A stretch of DNA of 64,000 nt, taken from contig NZ_CP133020.1 in NCBI RefSeq assembly GCF_030866825.1, positions 3,100,001 through 3,164,000 of the forward strand. Direction: 5' to 3'. This document shows, piece by piece, positions 8,595-16,222 of the stretch; position 1 is the stretch's first letter; each line of letters opens with the position of its first letter. This DNA is from Rathayibacter sp. SW19 (lineage in GTDB: Bacteria > Actinomycetota > Actinomycetes > Actinomycetales > Microbacteriaceae). Made by a program: the position numbers and the translations under genes. The notes beneath the pieces are model-generated. The model ran no database searches. It had not been told where the DNA came from and saw only the letters and a list, made by a program, of their open reading frames with translations.

Positions 8595-8617
8595 CGGCCG
8601 ATATCCGCCAACCCGGG
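8585..8617 (+). promoter_or_regulatory. intercistronic hairpin before the binding-protein gene
   Basis: CCCGGGTTAGCGG (8585-8597) pairs with CCGCCAACCCGGG (8605-8617) with one mismatch, a 13-bp stem with a 7-base loop that includes the dehydrogenase stop codon. There is no U-tract after it. It may shield the 5' end of the downstream message or partially terminate, making binding protein and permeases in different amounts from regulator and dehydrogenase. Confidence 0.6.
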
Positions 8618-8654
8618 CTGCACCACCCTCGATTCACATTCAAAGGAGAATACG

Positions 8655-9947
8655 ATGCGAAAACTCATTCTAGCCGCCGGGACGGTGCTCGCCGTCGGGG
8701 CGATGCTCGCTGGCTGCTCATCGGGGAATACCGGTGATTCCTCGTCCGGAGCATCAAACGCGACGGCCAATCACGATACCAAAGCCAACCTCACCTATGC
8801 GGTCTGGGATCAGAACCAAGTCGCGGCGATCAAGGCGAACTTGAAGGGATTCAACAAGGAATATCCCAATATCAAAGTGAACGTCGACGTGACGCCGTTC
8901 GGCAACTACTGGACCAAGCTCCAGACTGAGGCGTCCAGTGACACCCTTCCAGATCTGTTCTGGATGAATGGACCAAACTTCCAACTGTATGCGTCCAACG
9001 GCAAGATCGAACCAATCACCTCTGAGGTAAAGTCGGGTGCAATCGACCCGGCGAACTATCCGAAGTCGCTCGATCAGATGTACTCGCTTGACGGCGTGCA
9101 GTATGCGGTGCCGAAGGACTTCGACACCATTGCCGTGTGGGTGAACAAGGCCCTCTTCGAGAAGGCCGGTGTCGCGTTACCTCAGGTCGGCTGGACCTGG
9201 GACGACTTCCAAAAGACCGGCGCAGAGATCTCACAGGCCCTGAAGGCCGATGGTGACTATGGTGCCGCCGCCGGCATGGATGGACAGACCACCTACTACG
9301 ACACAATCTTCCAGGCGGGAGGTTACGTCGTCTCCGCGAACGGCAAGAAATCGGGATATGACACACCCGAATCGCAGGCAGGCATCCAGTTCTGGACCGA
9401 CCTGATCAAGTCGGGCGCCTCGCCGACAATGGCTCAGTTGACCGAGACTACCGCAGACCAGTGGTTCCTCTCCGGCAAGTTGGCCATGTACCAGGGCGGA
9501 TCCTGGTTCCGCGCGGGGCTGATTGGCAACAAGATCGAAAGCGACATCATGGTCGTCCCGCTGCCCAAGGGCAAGGATCAGGCCACGGTCATCCACGGCG
9601 TCTCGAATGTCGTGGCGGCAAACAGTAAGAACAAGGCGGCCGCGCAGGCGTTGCAGGTCTACCTCGCAAGCAAGTCGGCACAACAGCAACAGGGTGATAT
9701 GGGCGCGGTGATACCGGCGTTCAACAAGACTCAGCAGGGGTTTGTGAAGTCGATGCCGGACGCGCACCTGCAGGTGTTCCTCGACGAGCTCAGTTACGCC
9801 AAGCCGCTGCCGATCTCCAAGAATACGGCGGCCTGGAACGCGCTGGAAGCTAAGTTCCTGCCCGACGCATTCTCCGGGAAGGTGCCGGTCGCCACAGCTC
9901 TGAAGGAGCTAGCCACCCAGATGGATGCCGCACTGGCGAAGGAGTGA
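8655..9947 (+). CDS. ABC transporter sugar-binding lipoprotein
   Basis: 430-residue family-1 extracellular solute-binding protein. Signal peptide ends in the lipobox MLAGC (Cys21), so the protein is tethered outside the membrane. Mature features: NLTYAVWDQNQ at the start of the fold, DTLPDLFWMNGP, and YAVPKDFDTIAVWVNKALFEKAGV, a hallmark of sugar-binding proteins. AAAGGAG precedes the ATG. It feeds the two permeases that follow directly. The carbohydrate is not predictable; disaccharides or polyol-type ligands are usual in this family. Confidence 0.92.
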   Translation: MRKLILAAGTVLAVGAMLAGCSSGNTGDSSSGASNATANHDTKANLTYAVWDQNQVAAIKANLKGFNKEYPNIKVNVDVTPFGNYWTKLQTEASSDTLPDLFWMNGPNFQLYASNGKIEPITSEVKSGAIDPANYPKSLDQMYSLDGVQYAVPKDFDTIAVWVNKALFEKAGVALPQVGWTWDDFQKTGAEISQALKADGDYGAAAGMDGQTTYYDTIFQAGGYVVSANGKKSGYDTPESQAGIQFWTDLIKSGASPTMAQLTETTADQWFLSGKLAMYQGGSWFRAGLIGNKIESDIMVVPLPKGKDQATVIHGVSNVVAANSKNKAAAQALQVYLASKSAQQQQGDMGAVIPAFNKTQQGFVKSMPDAHLQVFLDELSYAKPLPISKNTAAWNALEAKFLPDAFSGKVPVATALKELATQMDAALAKE

Positions 9948-9951
9948 CGAC

Positions 9952-10914
9952 ATGACGATGCGCGCGCAAGCGCGTGGCGAGACCCAAGCTGGAACGGCTC
10001 ACGCTGAGGTTCGCAACAGCGATCCTCGGCGTGGGGCGAGCCGCTGGCGTAGCGACGGAGTATGGCCCTGGCTGTTCACAGCCCCGTTGCTGGTCGGGGT
10101 CGGGGTCTTCTATATCTGGCCGATCCTGCAGACGTTCTGGTACTCATTCACGAAGGGCGGCCCCTTCGGAGGAGCAACCTTCGACGGTTTGACGAACTAC
10201 CAATCCATGTTCGCCGACCCGCAGTTCTACCAGTCCCTGCTGAACACTGCGATCTACACGGTGATCGTGCTCCTCGGAATCCCGATCGCGGTCTGGTTCG
10301 CGGCCCTGCTCGAAACGCCCGGACTGCGCTTCGCCCAGTTCTACCGGGTGCTGTTCTTCATGCCATTTATCGCGATGCCCGCAGCGATCGCACTGGTGTG
10401 GCGGATCATCTTCAACGGTGACTTCGGTATCTTCAACTGGGCGCTCTCGCTCTTTGGGATCGTGGGGCCGCACTGGATCGCGGCTCCCGGATTTGCACTG
10501 CTAGCCGTCTCGATCGTCGGGCTGTGGTCGTCGCTCGGGTTCTCGATGATCATCCTCGGCGCCGCACTCAAGGACATCCCGCCTGACCTTTACGAGGCGG
10601 CACGCGTGGATGGCGCGTCTCGGTCCCGGCAATTTCGATCCATCACGGTGCCGCTGCTCACCCCGAGCATCTTCTTCGTACTGATCATTACCACGATCAG
10701 CAGTTTCCAGCTTTTCGACCTGCTGTATGTGCTACTGGGTAGCAACAACCCGGTGTTGCCTCACACGATGTCGGTCGTTTTCTACTTCTACTCGTCCGGA
10801 TTCGTCGATAACGACAAAGGTCTCGCGGCCGCCATCGCGATGGTGATCTTCGTACTCATCGGGCTGATCACGCTGATCCAGTTCCGGCTTCAGAAACGGT
10901 TGGTGCAGTCATGA
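9952..10914 (+). CDS. sugar ABC transporter permease (MalF/UgpA type)
   Basis: 320-residue inner-membrane permease with six hydrophobic helices. The cytoplasmic EAA loop, which docks the ATPase, is DLYEAARVDGASRSRQFRSI. The ATG at 9952 lies 4 bases after the preceding stop with GGAG at 9941-9944; an upstream in-frame start would overlap the binding protein. Partner of the next permease. No ATP-binding subunit is encoded in the operon, so a shared MsmK-type ATPase elsewhere is expected, as is usual for family-1 sugar importers in actinobacteria. Confidence 0.92.
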   Translation: MTMRAQARGETQAGTAHAEVRNSDPRRGASRWRSDGVWPWLFTAPLLVGVGVFYIWPILQTFWYSFTKGGPFGGATFDGLTNYQSMFADPQFYQSLLNTAIYTVIVLLGIPIAVWFAALLETPGLRFAQFYRVLFFMPFIAMPAAIALVWRIIFNGDFGIFNWALSLFGIVGPHWIAAPGFALLAVSIVGLWSSLGFSMIILGAALKDIPPDLYEAARVDGASRSRQFRSITVPLLTPSIFFVLIITTISSFQLFDLLYVLLGSNNPVLPHTMSVVFYFYSSGFVDNDKGLAAAIAMVIFVLIGLITLIQFRLQKRLVQS

Positions 10915-11789
10915 GTGGCACGATGACACGGCAGATTCTGGTGACTCAGAAAGATGCCCCCCGCAGGATGCCGCGGGATGGCAGGCTCTGGTGGGTTCAC
11001 CTCGTGCTGGCGGTGGGCGGGTTCGTGATGACCTTCCCCTTCCTGTGGCAGATCGTCATGTCGCTGTCCACGCAGGCTGAAGTGCAGTCGGTCACTCCCA
11101 CTTTCTGGCCGTCGGTGCTGCAGTGGCAAAACTATGCCGACGTATTCCGCCTGCTGCCCTTCTTTAGCCAGCTGCAGGTCTCGGTGCTGATCACCATCAT
11201 CCAGACCGGCGTGCAGATCGTGCTCTGCACGTTCGCGGGATATGCCTTCGCCCGCATGCATTTCCGCGGCCGGATCTTCCTGTTCGGAGTAGTCCTCTCG
11301 ATACTCCTCATTCCTTCTCAGGTCTATCTGCTGTCGCAGTACCAAATCGTGCAATCCCTCGGCTGGCTCAACACGTTGATGGGGATCGTCGCGCCGGGTC
11401 TGTTCAGCGCTTTCGGCACTTTCCTGATGTACACCGCTTTCAAAAACCTGCCCATCGAACTTGAGGAAGCCGCGCGCCTCGACGGCGCGGGCCCATTCCA
11501 GATTTTCACCAAGGTGATGTTGCCGCTCGTTGGCCCGAGCATCAGCGTCTTGGCCATCACCACAATCCTGTTCTCGTGGAATCTGCTGCTGTGGCCCTTG
11601 GTTGTCTCGACCCAGGCCGATCAGATGCCGCTGGCGGCAGGGTTGGCAACCCTGTCAGGCAACCGACAGATCAACTATCCCGTCCTGATGGCCGCCAGCC
11701 TAATGGCGATGGCACCGGTGCTGATCATGTTCATCGTGTTGCAGCGCCGCGTCATTGACGGACTAGCCTCTACAGGACTCAAGGGCTGA
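10911..11789 (+). CDS. sugar ABC transporter permease (MalG/UgpE type)
   Basis: 292-residue second permease, six membrane helices, starting at ATG 10911 within the stop of the first permease (ATGA overlap). Its EAA loop is ELEEAARLDGAGPFQIFTKV. The C-terminus ends VLQRRVIDGLASTGLKG, the usual MalG-type tail. Last gene of the operon; no enzyme for a first catabolic step other than the dehydrogenase is present. Confidence 0.92.
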   Translation: MSGTMTRQILVTQKDAPRRMPRDGRLWWVHLVLAVGGFVMTFPFLWQIVMSLSTQAEVQSVTPTFWPSVLQWQNYADVFRLLPFFSQLQVSVLITIIQTGVQIVLCTFAGYAFARMHFRGRIFLFGVVLSILLIPSQVYLLSQYQIVQSLGWLNTLMGIVAPGLFSAFGTFLMYTAFKNLPIELEEAARLDGAGPFQIFTKVMLPLVGPSISVLAITTILFSWNLLLWPLVVSTQADQMPLAAGLATLSGNRQINYPVLMAASLMAMAPVLIMFIVLQRRVIDGLASTGLKG

Positions 11790-12137
11790 AGGAACGGCTC
11801 GATTCGTATTCGATAGCGGATTCGGTGCGAGCCGGTACAGGCGAACCGACTGCGGCCCCGCGTCAATGTGTGTCAGTGGATTCCTCAAAGCGTCCGCACT
11901 CGACATCGTCGCCCAGCCCGGCCAGTAAACGCAGCTGCGAAGCCTGCGCCAGCCACAGGAGCGCGGCTGGACCTGCTCATCGACAGCCTGGCTGACCGCG
12001 CAACCCCGCTCACGTCACGGCCGTCCCGCAGGCGGGCTGGACTACTCCGGAGTCAATCCTGGCCTCTTGCCCCATGGAGATGCGCCATCGCCCGAGCTCT
12101 CGAATGTGCCGCGGGCGTGCGCATCCAGACCGTCCGC
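11790..12137. other. 348-base region without a recognised gene
   Basis: Lies between the ends of the sugar operon (plus) and the sigma/anti-sigma operon (minus). The only structure found is a loose inverted repeat CGGCTCG (11795-11801) / CGAGCCG (11828-11834) with a 26-base loop and no U-tract, a weak terminator candidate. Open frames here look like non-coding shadows. Confidence 0.4.
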
Positions 12138-12419
12138 CTAATCGAGCGTGATCTGCACGTCGAGACGCGCTCGGCCCTCGACTGGGTCGAGGCCGCGATC
12201 GGCGGCGGCGATCTCGGCCAGCGTCTCCATTTCGTCGCTGCAAGCGGAGCAGCCGCGCAAGTGGGCACGGAGATCCTCAGGCAACGGCACGTGTCGATCG
12301 AGAAGGTCTTCGAGTGCCGAATCAGAGCGCTCGAAACACTCGTCACATGACAGCCACGGTTCGAACGGGCCGGTCGCCTGTTCTACGATGGCGTCGGTCC
12401 ACGAACTCTGAGTATTCAT
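12138..12419 (-). CDS. zf-HC2 anti-sigma factor
   Basis: 93-residue cytoplasmic zinc anti-sigma protein. The motif HLRGCSAC gives Hx3Cx2C (His53, Cys57, Cys60), with an extra cysteine pair at Cys25 and Cys28 (SCDECFE). No membrane helix follows, so this is the soluble RsrA-like type that can sense thiol oxidation through its zinc site. Its ATG overlaps the sigma stop by 4 bases, tying production of inhibitor to that of the sigma factor. The redox-sensing role is inferred from the cysteine pattern. Confidence 0.82.
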   Translation of the reverse strand: MNTQSSWTDAIVEQATGPFEPWLSCDECFERSDSALEDLLDRHVPLPEDLRAHLRGCSACSDEMETLAEIAAADRGLDPVEGRARLDVQITLD

Positions 12420-13198
12420 TGCTTCACCCCCCTTCCGAGGGAAGAATCGGGCCCTCCGAGGGAAGAATCGGGCCCTCCGAGGGAAGAATCGGGCCTTCCG
12501 CGGGAAGGATCGAGGTAGCCCTGTGCGATCAGACCCTCCCGCAATCGCTTGCGCGCGTCATGCAGGGTTTTGTACACGGTGTTGCGGGTGGTGTTCAGGC
12601 GCTCAGCAACCACGTCGATGGGGACGCCTTCAACCACGATCGCGATGAGGATGCGCTGCTGATGCGGGGTGAGGGATCGCGCGATGCACGTGCGCAGTGC
12701 ATCGGCCAGCGCGGAACCCTCAACGTGCTCGAGCGGGTCGCCGAGCCGCGTCACCGGCTCCGGCACCGACGAGAGGTCGAGTTCGACGCGCGACCAGAGC
12801 TCTCGCCGCACCGCCGTCGCCGTGTGCAGGATCGCGAACTTGTACGCCCAGGTCGTAAAACGGCTGCGTCCCTCGAACGTACCCAGCCGAGCGAGGATCG
12901 CGACCACGGCCTCGTCGGCGCTCGACTGCACGATAACCTCGGCGCGCGCCCGGCCGAGGCGCGGCGCCTCGCCCATGCGACTGAGCTTGAACCGCGCGGC
13001 ACGGATCATCAATGTGTGCAATCGACGAATCGCCTCGTTACGTGCCGGCTGGGGGCCCGTGAGCCGACCCACCCAGTCGTAGGCGGGGTCAACCAGATCT
13101 CCGGCGATGGATTCCTCCACCGACAAATAGGCATCGTCGAGTTCACTGTCCGGTGCAGCGTCGTCTCGCTCGAGCACCCCGTCCGCGTGGTTCTCCAT
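12416..13198 (-). CDS. ECF-type RNA polymerase sigma factor
   Basis: 260-residue sigma-70-family protein. Region 2 is represented by residues about 50-125, ending in GRSRFTTWAYKFAILHTAT, and region 4 by SLTPHQQRILIAIVVEGVPI followed by the HTH VVAERLNTTRNTVYKTLHDARKRL. After region 4 the protein ends in a tandem repeat of GGPDSSL units, a tail unlike normal ECF factors. It is followed by an overlapping zinc anti-sigma gene. Target promoters are not known; the divergent lipoprotein-DoxX pair 136 bases away is a plausible target (inference). Confidence 0.88.
   Translation of the reverse strand: MENHADGVLERDDAAPDSELDDAYLSVEESIAGDLVDPAYDWVGRLTGPQPARNEAIRRLHTLMIRAARFKLSRMGEAPRLGRARAEVIVQSSADEAVVAILARLGTFEGRSRFTTWAYKFAILHTATAVRRELWSRVELDLSSVPEPVTRLGDPLEHVEGSALADALRTCIARSLTPHQQRILIAIVVEGVPIDVVAERLNTTRNTVYKTLHDARKRLREGLIAQGYLDPSRGRPDSSLGGPDSSLGGPDSSLGRGVKQ
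12435..12518 (-). repeat. 21-bp in-frame tandem repeat in sigma gene
   Basis: Three near-identical 21-bp units (12435-12455, 12456-12476, 12477-12497) and a diverged fourth (12498-12518), encoding GGPDSSL repeats at the sigma factor C-terminus. Unit length keeps the reading frame. Confidence 0.9.
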
Positions 13199-13334
13199 GA
13201 ACTGTTTGTATCACCGAACACACAGTTCTTACCCTGAATCTTCAGATTCGCTTCGCCCGGTAAGACATCAGGCTGCCGCGGCACTCATCTGACATGACAG
13301 AAAGCCAGCCCTCAACCAAGAAAGGCACCTGATC

Positions 13335-14054
13335 ATGAACAGAATCAACGGCCACCCGCGAATGGCCCTCACGACGGCGGCACTGACGACTATCGGCCTG
13401 CTGGGCACGATGGGGCTCGTCGGATGCAGCACCACAGACGCAGCGCCGGCCTCCGCAGCACCGCCAGCCGCCGTATCGATGGTGGACATGTCGTCACAGC
13501 ACAGCACCACAGCGATGTCGACGCAGGTCGGCTTGTACACGGCGATGGCGCACCTGTGGGCGCAGCACATGGAGTGGACAAACGCCACGGTCGTCGCATT
13601 CGCCGAGGGATCGTCGGCGCTGACGCCGACCCTGAGCCGCCTGCTCCAGAACCAGACCGACATCGGTAACGCGATCAAGCCGTTCTACGGCGATGCGGCT
13701 GGCGACCAGCTGACGACGCTGCTGAAGGAGCACATCAACGATGCGGTACCGGTTCTGACCGCAGCGAAGGCCGGGGACACCGCAGCGCTGAACACCGCCG
13801 TCGATGCCTGGTACGGCAACGCCAAGGCAATCGGCGACTTCCTCGCAGCGGCCAACCCGAACTGGAAGACGGCCGACATGGAGGAGATGATGCACGTGCA
13901 CATCACCCAGACGATCGCATACGCGACCGACGCACTGGGAGGCGACTACGCGAAGGAAATCGTCGACTACGGCACTGCCGAACAGCACATGCAGGAGATG
14001 TCCGACATGCTGAGCGCCGGCATCATTCAGCAGTTCCCGAAGCAGTTCAAGTGA
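13335..14054 (+). CDS. His/Met-rich lipoprotein, uncharacterised family
   Basis: 239 residues. Signal peptide ends in the lipobox GLVGC (Cys31), then a low-complexity Ala/Pro/Ser linker. The mature part is all-helical: LWAQHMEWTNA, LLQNQTDIGNAIKPFYGDAA, LLKEHINDAV, MMHVHITQTIAY and QHMQEMSDML. From memory this matches a widespread uncharacterised secreted family (W-x2-H-x2-WT ... NQxDIGxAIxPxYG), sometimes mislabelled acetylglutamate kinase. The histidines and methionines recur on helices and could bind metal, which is inference. GTGA overlap with the DoxX-like gene implies co-expression. Confidence 0.75.
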   Translation: MNRINGHPRMALTTAALTTIGLLGTMGLVGCSTTDAAPASAAPPAAVSMVDMSSQHSTTAMSTQVGLYTAMAHLWAQHMEWTNATVVAFAEGSSALTPTLSRLLQNQTDIGNAIKPFYGDAAGDQLTTLLKEHINDAVPVLTAAKAGDTAALNTAVDAWYGNAKAIGDFLAAANPNWKTADMEEMMHVHITQTIAYATDALGGDYAKEIVDYGTAEQHMQEMSDMLSAGIIQQFPKQFK

Positions 14055-14689
14055 CCACCGTGCGAGATCCGGCTGCGCCGGCGACCAGCGCGCTCACCCG
14101 CGCTGGCACCGGCGCAGCCACCCGCGCACTCGGCACGAACGACCCGGCGCGATCTCCGCTGGGCAGCCGGTCGCGTGGCGGACTGTTCCTGACGGTGCAG
14201 AAGCGTCGAACCGTGGCAATCGTGCGGATCGCGTTCGGTTTGATCTGGGCGGTCGACGCTGGGTTGAAGTGGCTCCCCTCCTTCGCGCAGCACACCCTCC
14301 TCGCCAAGCTGTCCGAAGTCGGCGACGGGCAGCCGGCCCCGGTGCACGCGTGGATCGACAGCTGGACACGCCTGGTCGCAACCGATCCCCGCGCGTTCGC
14401 CATACTGCTGGCGCTGGCCGAGTCACTGATTGCAATTGGGCTACTCACCGGCAGTCTGACCAACGCGGTCTGTTCCGCTGGAGCGGTGCTCTCGATGACC
14501 ATCTGGACAACGGGAGAGGGATTCGGCGGCCCATACGGCGATGGTGCGACCGACGTCGGGGCTTCCCCCGCGTACGTGATCGCGTTCGCCTTGCTGGGTG
14601 TCGTCGGAGCCGGTGGAGCGTGGGGATTCGACCGGTGGCTGCACTCCAAACTCGGGCGGATGGCGTGGCTCAGCAGCCGGCCTGCGTGA
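14051..14689 (+). CDS. DoxX-like membrane protein
   Basis: 212-residue membrane protein with about four helices after a basic N-terminal tail (residues 1-50). FLTVQKRRTVAIVRIAFGLIW, AILLALAESLIAIGLLTG and FALLGVVGAGGAWGFDRWL resemble the DoxX/DUF-type four-helix fold. GTG start at 14051 overlaps the lipoprotein stop by 4 bases. Function unknown; DoxX members appear beside redox and envelope stress genes, in keeping with the lipoprotein and the nearby sigma factor. Confidence 0.7.
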   Translation: MTTVRDPAAPATSALTRAGTGAATRALGTNDPARSPLGSRSRGGLFLTVQKRRTVAIVRIAFGLIWAVDAGLKWLPSFAQHTLLAKLSEVGDGQPAPVHAWIDSWTRLVATDPRAFAILLALAESLIAIGLLTGSLTNAVCSAGAVLSMTIWTTGEGFGGPYGDGATDVGASPAYVIAFALLGVVGAGGAWGFDRWLHSKLGRMAWLSSRPA

Positions 14690-14785
14690 ACCGGCGAGCG
14701 ACGAACGGCTATGCGTGAGTGGGCTACAGCGCCCGCCACAATGGGCGGTCAGCACAAATCTGCCGCACAGGCGATGCAATGTGTA

Positions 14786-14812
14786 CTGGTATACCAGGAG
14801 GCAGAATAAACT
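14786..14812 (+). promoter_or_regulatory. palindromic operator and leaderless promoter
   Basis: Perfect 12-bp palindrome CTGGTATACCAG (14786-14797) lies just upstream of -10 TAAACT (14807-14812), which ends 6 bases before the ATG at 14819. A dimeric repressor bound here would block RNA polymerase. The cognate regulator is not next to the operon. Confidence 0.6.
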
Positions 14813-14818
14813 CGCGAC

Positions 14819-16222
14819 ATGACCGCTGATGCCGCACTCACCGCCGAGTCCATCGCCGAGCTTCGCTCCCAGGTGGCGGGCGCGGTGTTCGGTCGCGACG
14901 ACGACGACATCGCGGCGGAGGTCGCCTGTTTCAACCGTTCGCGCACACAGGACCCGGATATCGTGGTCGGCGCCGCGAACGAGGCCGACGTCGCCGCGGC
15001 CGTGCGATTCGCGGTGCGGCACGGCCTGCCGGTGCGGGTTCAGGCCACAGGGCACGGTTCGGGCAAACCGCCGGCGGGCGGCGTCATGATCACCACGAAA
15101 CGCCTCGACAACGTGCGGATCGACCCGCAGACACGGCTGGCGACACTCGGTGCCGGCGTCCTGTGGCAGAGCGTCGTGGAAGCCGCAGCCACATTCGACC
15201 TCGCCCCGATCGTCGGCTCCTCCGTCTCAGTCGGCGCCATCGGCTACACGCTCGGCGGCGGACTCGGACCGCTGGCACGCAGTCATGGTTTAAGTTCGGA
15301 CTGGGCACGCCGCTTTCGCGTCATCACCGCCACGGGCGAAATCACTACCGCGGATGCACACACGAACACCGACTTGTTCTGGGCGTTGCGCGGCGGCAAG
15401 GGCGGGTTCGGCGTCGTCACGGAAATGACAATCGAACTCGCGCCGATTCCCGCGCTGTACGCCGGCGGACTCTACTTCGAGGGAGCGGAAAACATTGAGG
15501 CTGCGCTGCGCGGTTGGGCTGCCTGGCTCCCGGATGCGCCCGCACGAGTGTCGACATCCGTCGCATTGCTGCGCCTACCAGACAAGGACGATGCGCCCGA
15601 CGACCAGCCTCATCGCAGCGTTCTGCACCTGCGATTTGCATACCCGGGCGAGCTCGCGGAGGGCGAACGGCTTGCCGCGCCGTTGCGAGCGCTCGCCCCC
15701 GTGCAGCGCGACACGATTGCCGCACTACCGCTCGCAGACATCCGTGCGATACACGAAGACCCAGAAGAGCCGCTGACCCTCAAATCGTTCTGCATCGAGC
15801 TGAGCGCGCTCGACCCAGAGCTGGTCACCGCATTTCTTCAGAGCGTCGGACCCGGTTCTGACTCGCCGTTCTTCGAATCGGAACTGCGACACCTGGGCAG
15901 CGCCGTTGCCAAAGACACAGCGGATACAACCGCAGCGGGCGGACGCGAAGGCGCGTTGATGCTGCGCCTTGTCGCAACCGGCAAAGCCGAGTTCCCGGCC
16001 GCGGCGGCGCGGGCCGCACAGCTGTTCGCATCCGCGAAGAGACTCACCGTGCCGATCACAAGCGTGAACTTCGCCGGCGACATGGCAGTGCCGGCAAACT
16101 TCGATGCCGCTTGGTCGGCGCCGATCCGCGACCGACTGGCGCAGGTGCGTGCACTGTACGACCCGGATGGAGTGTTCCCGTTCGGGCCTCAGCAGGTCGC
16201 TGCGCTGGGCAACCTTCGATGA
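14819..16222 (+). CDS. FAD-linked oxidoreductase (BBE/6-hydroxynicotine oxidase-like)
   Basis: 467-residue flavoprotein of the FAD_binding_4 (VAO/BBE) group. The FAD domain shows DIVVGAANEADVAAAVRFA, RVQATGHGSG (His/Gly of the covalent-flavin segment) and SSVSVGAIGYTLGGGLGPLA followed by ALRGGKGGFGVVTEM. The second BBE cysteine motif and the C-terminal NY motif are not evident, though LYDPDGVF is present. It oxidises an unknown small molecule in the cytoplasm. ATG at 14819 is 6 bases after a -10 box; its stop overlaps the MFS start, so enzyme and transporter form an operon. Confidence 0.85.
   Translation: MTADAALTAESIAELRSQVAGAVFGRDDDDIAAEVACFNRSRTQDPDIVVGAANEADVAAAVRFAVRHGLPVRVQATGHGSGKPPAGGVMITTKRLDNVRIDPQTRLATLGAGVLWQSVVEAAATFDLAPIVGSSVSVGAIGYTLGGGLGPLARSHGLSSDWARRFRVITATGEITTADAHTNTDLFWALRGGKGGFGVVTEMTIELAPIPALYAGGLYFEGAENIEAALRGWAAWLPDAPARVSTSVALLRLPDKDDAPDDQPHRSVLHLRFAYPGELAEGERLAAPLRALAPVQRDTIAALPLADIRAIHEDPEEPLTLKSFCIELSALDPELVTAFLQSVGPGSDSPFFESELRHLGSAVAKDTADTTAAGGREGALMLRLVATGKAEFPAAAARAAQLFASAKRLTVPITSVNFAGDMAVPANFDAAWSAPIRDRLAQVRALYDPDGVFPFGPQQVAALGNLR

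Noticed and set aside
6196..11789. Missing ABC ATPase as evidence for a broken operon
   Set aside because: Family-1 sugar importers of actinobacteria usually share a distant MsmK-type ATPase, so absence here is normal.
11868..12350. 160-codon plus-strand frame between the sugar operon and the sigma factor
   Set aside because: No ribosome site or domain; it runs antisense through the anti-sigma gene, which has a clear zinc motif.
12314..13237. 307-codon plus-strand frame opposite the sigma factor
   Set aside because: Shadow frame: contains the repeat unit in another frame, no recognisable domain, and the sigma factor is well supported.
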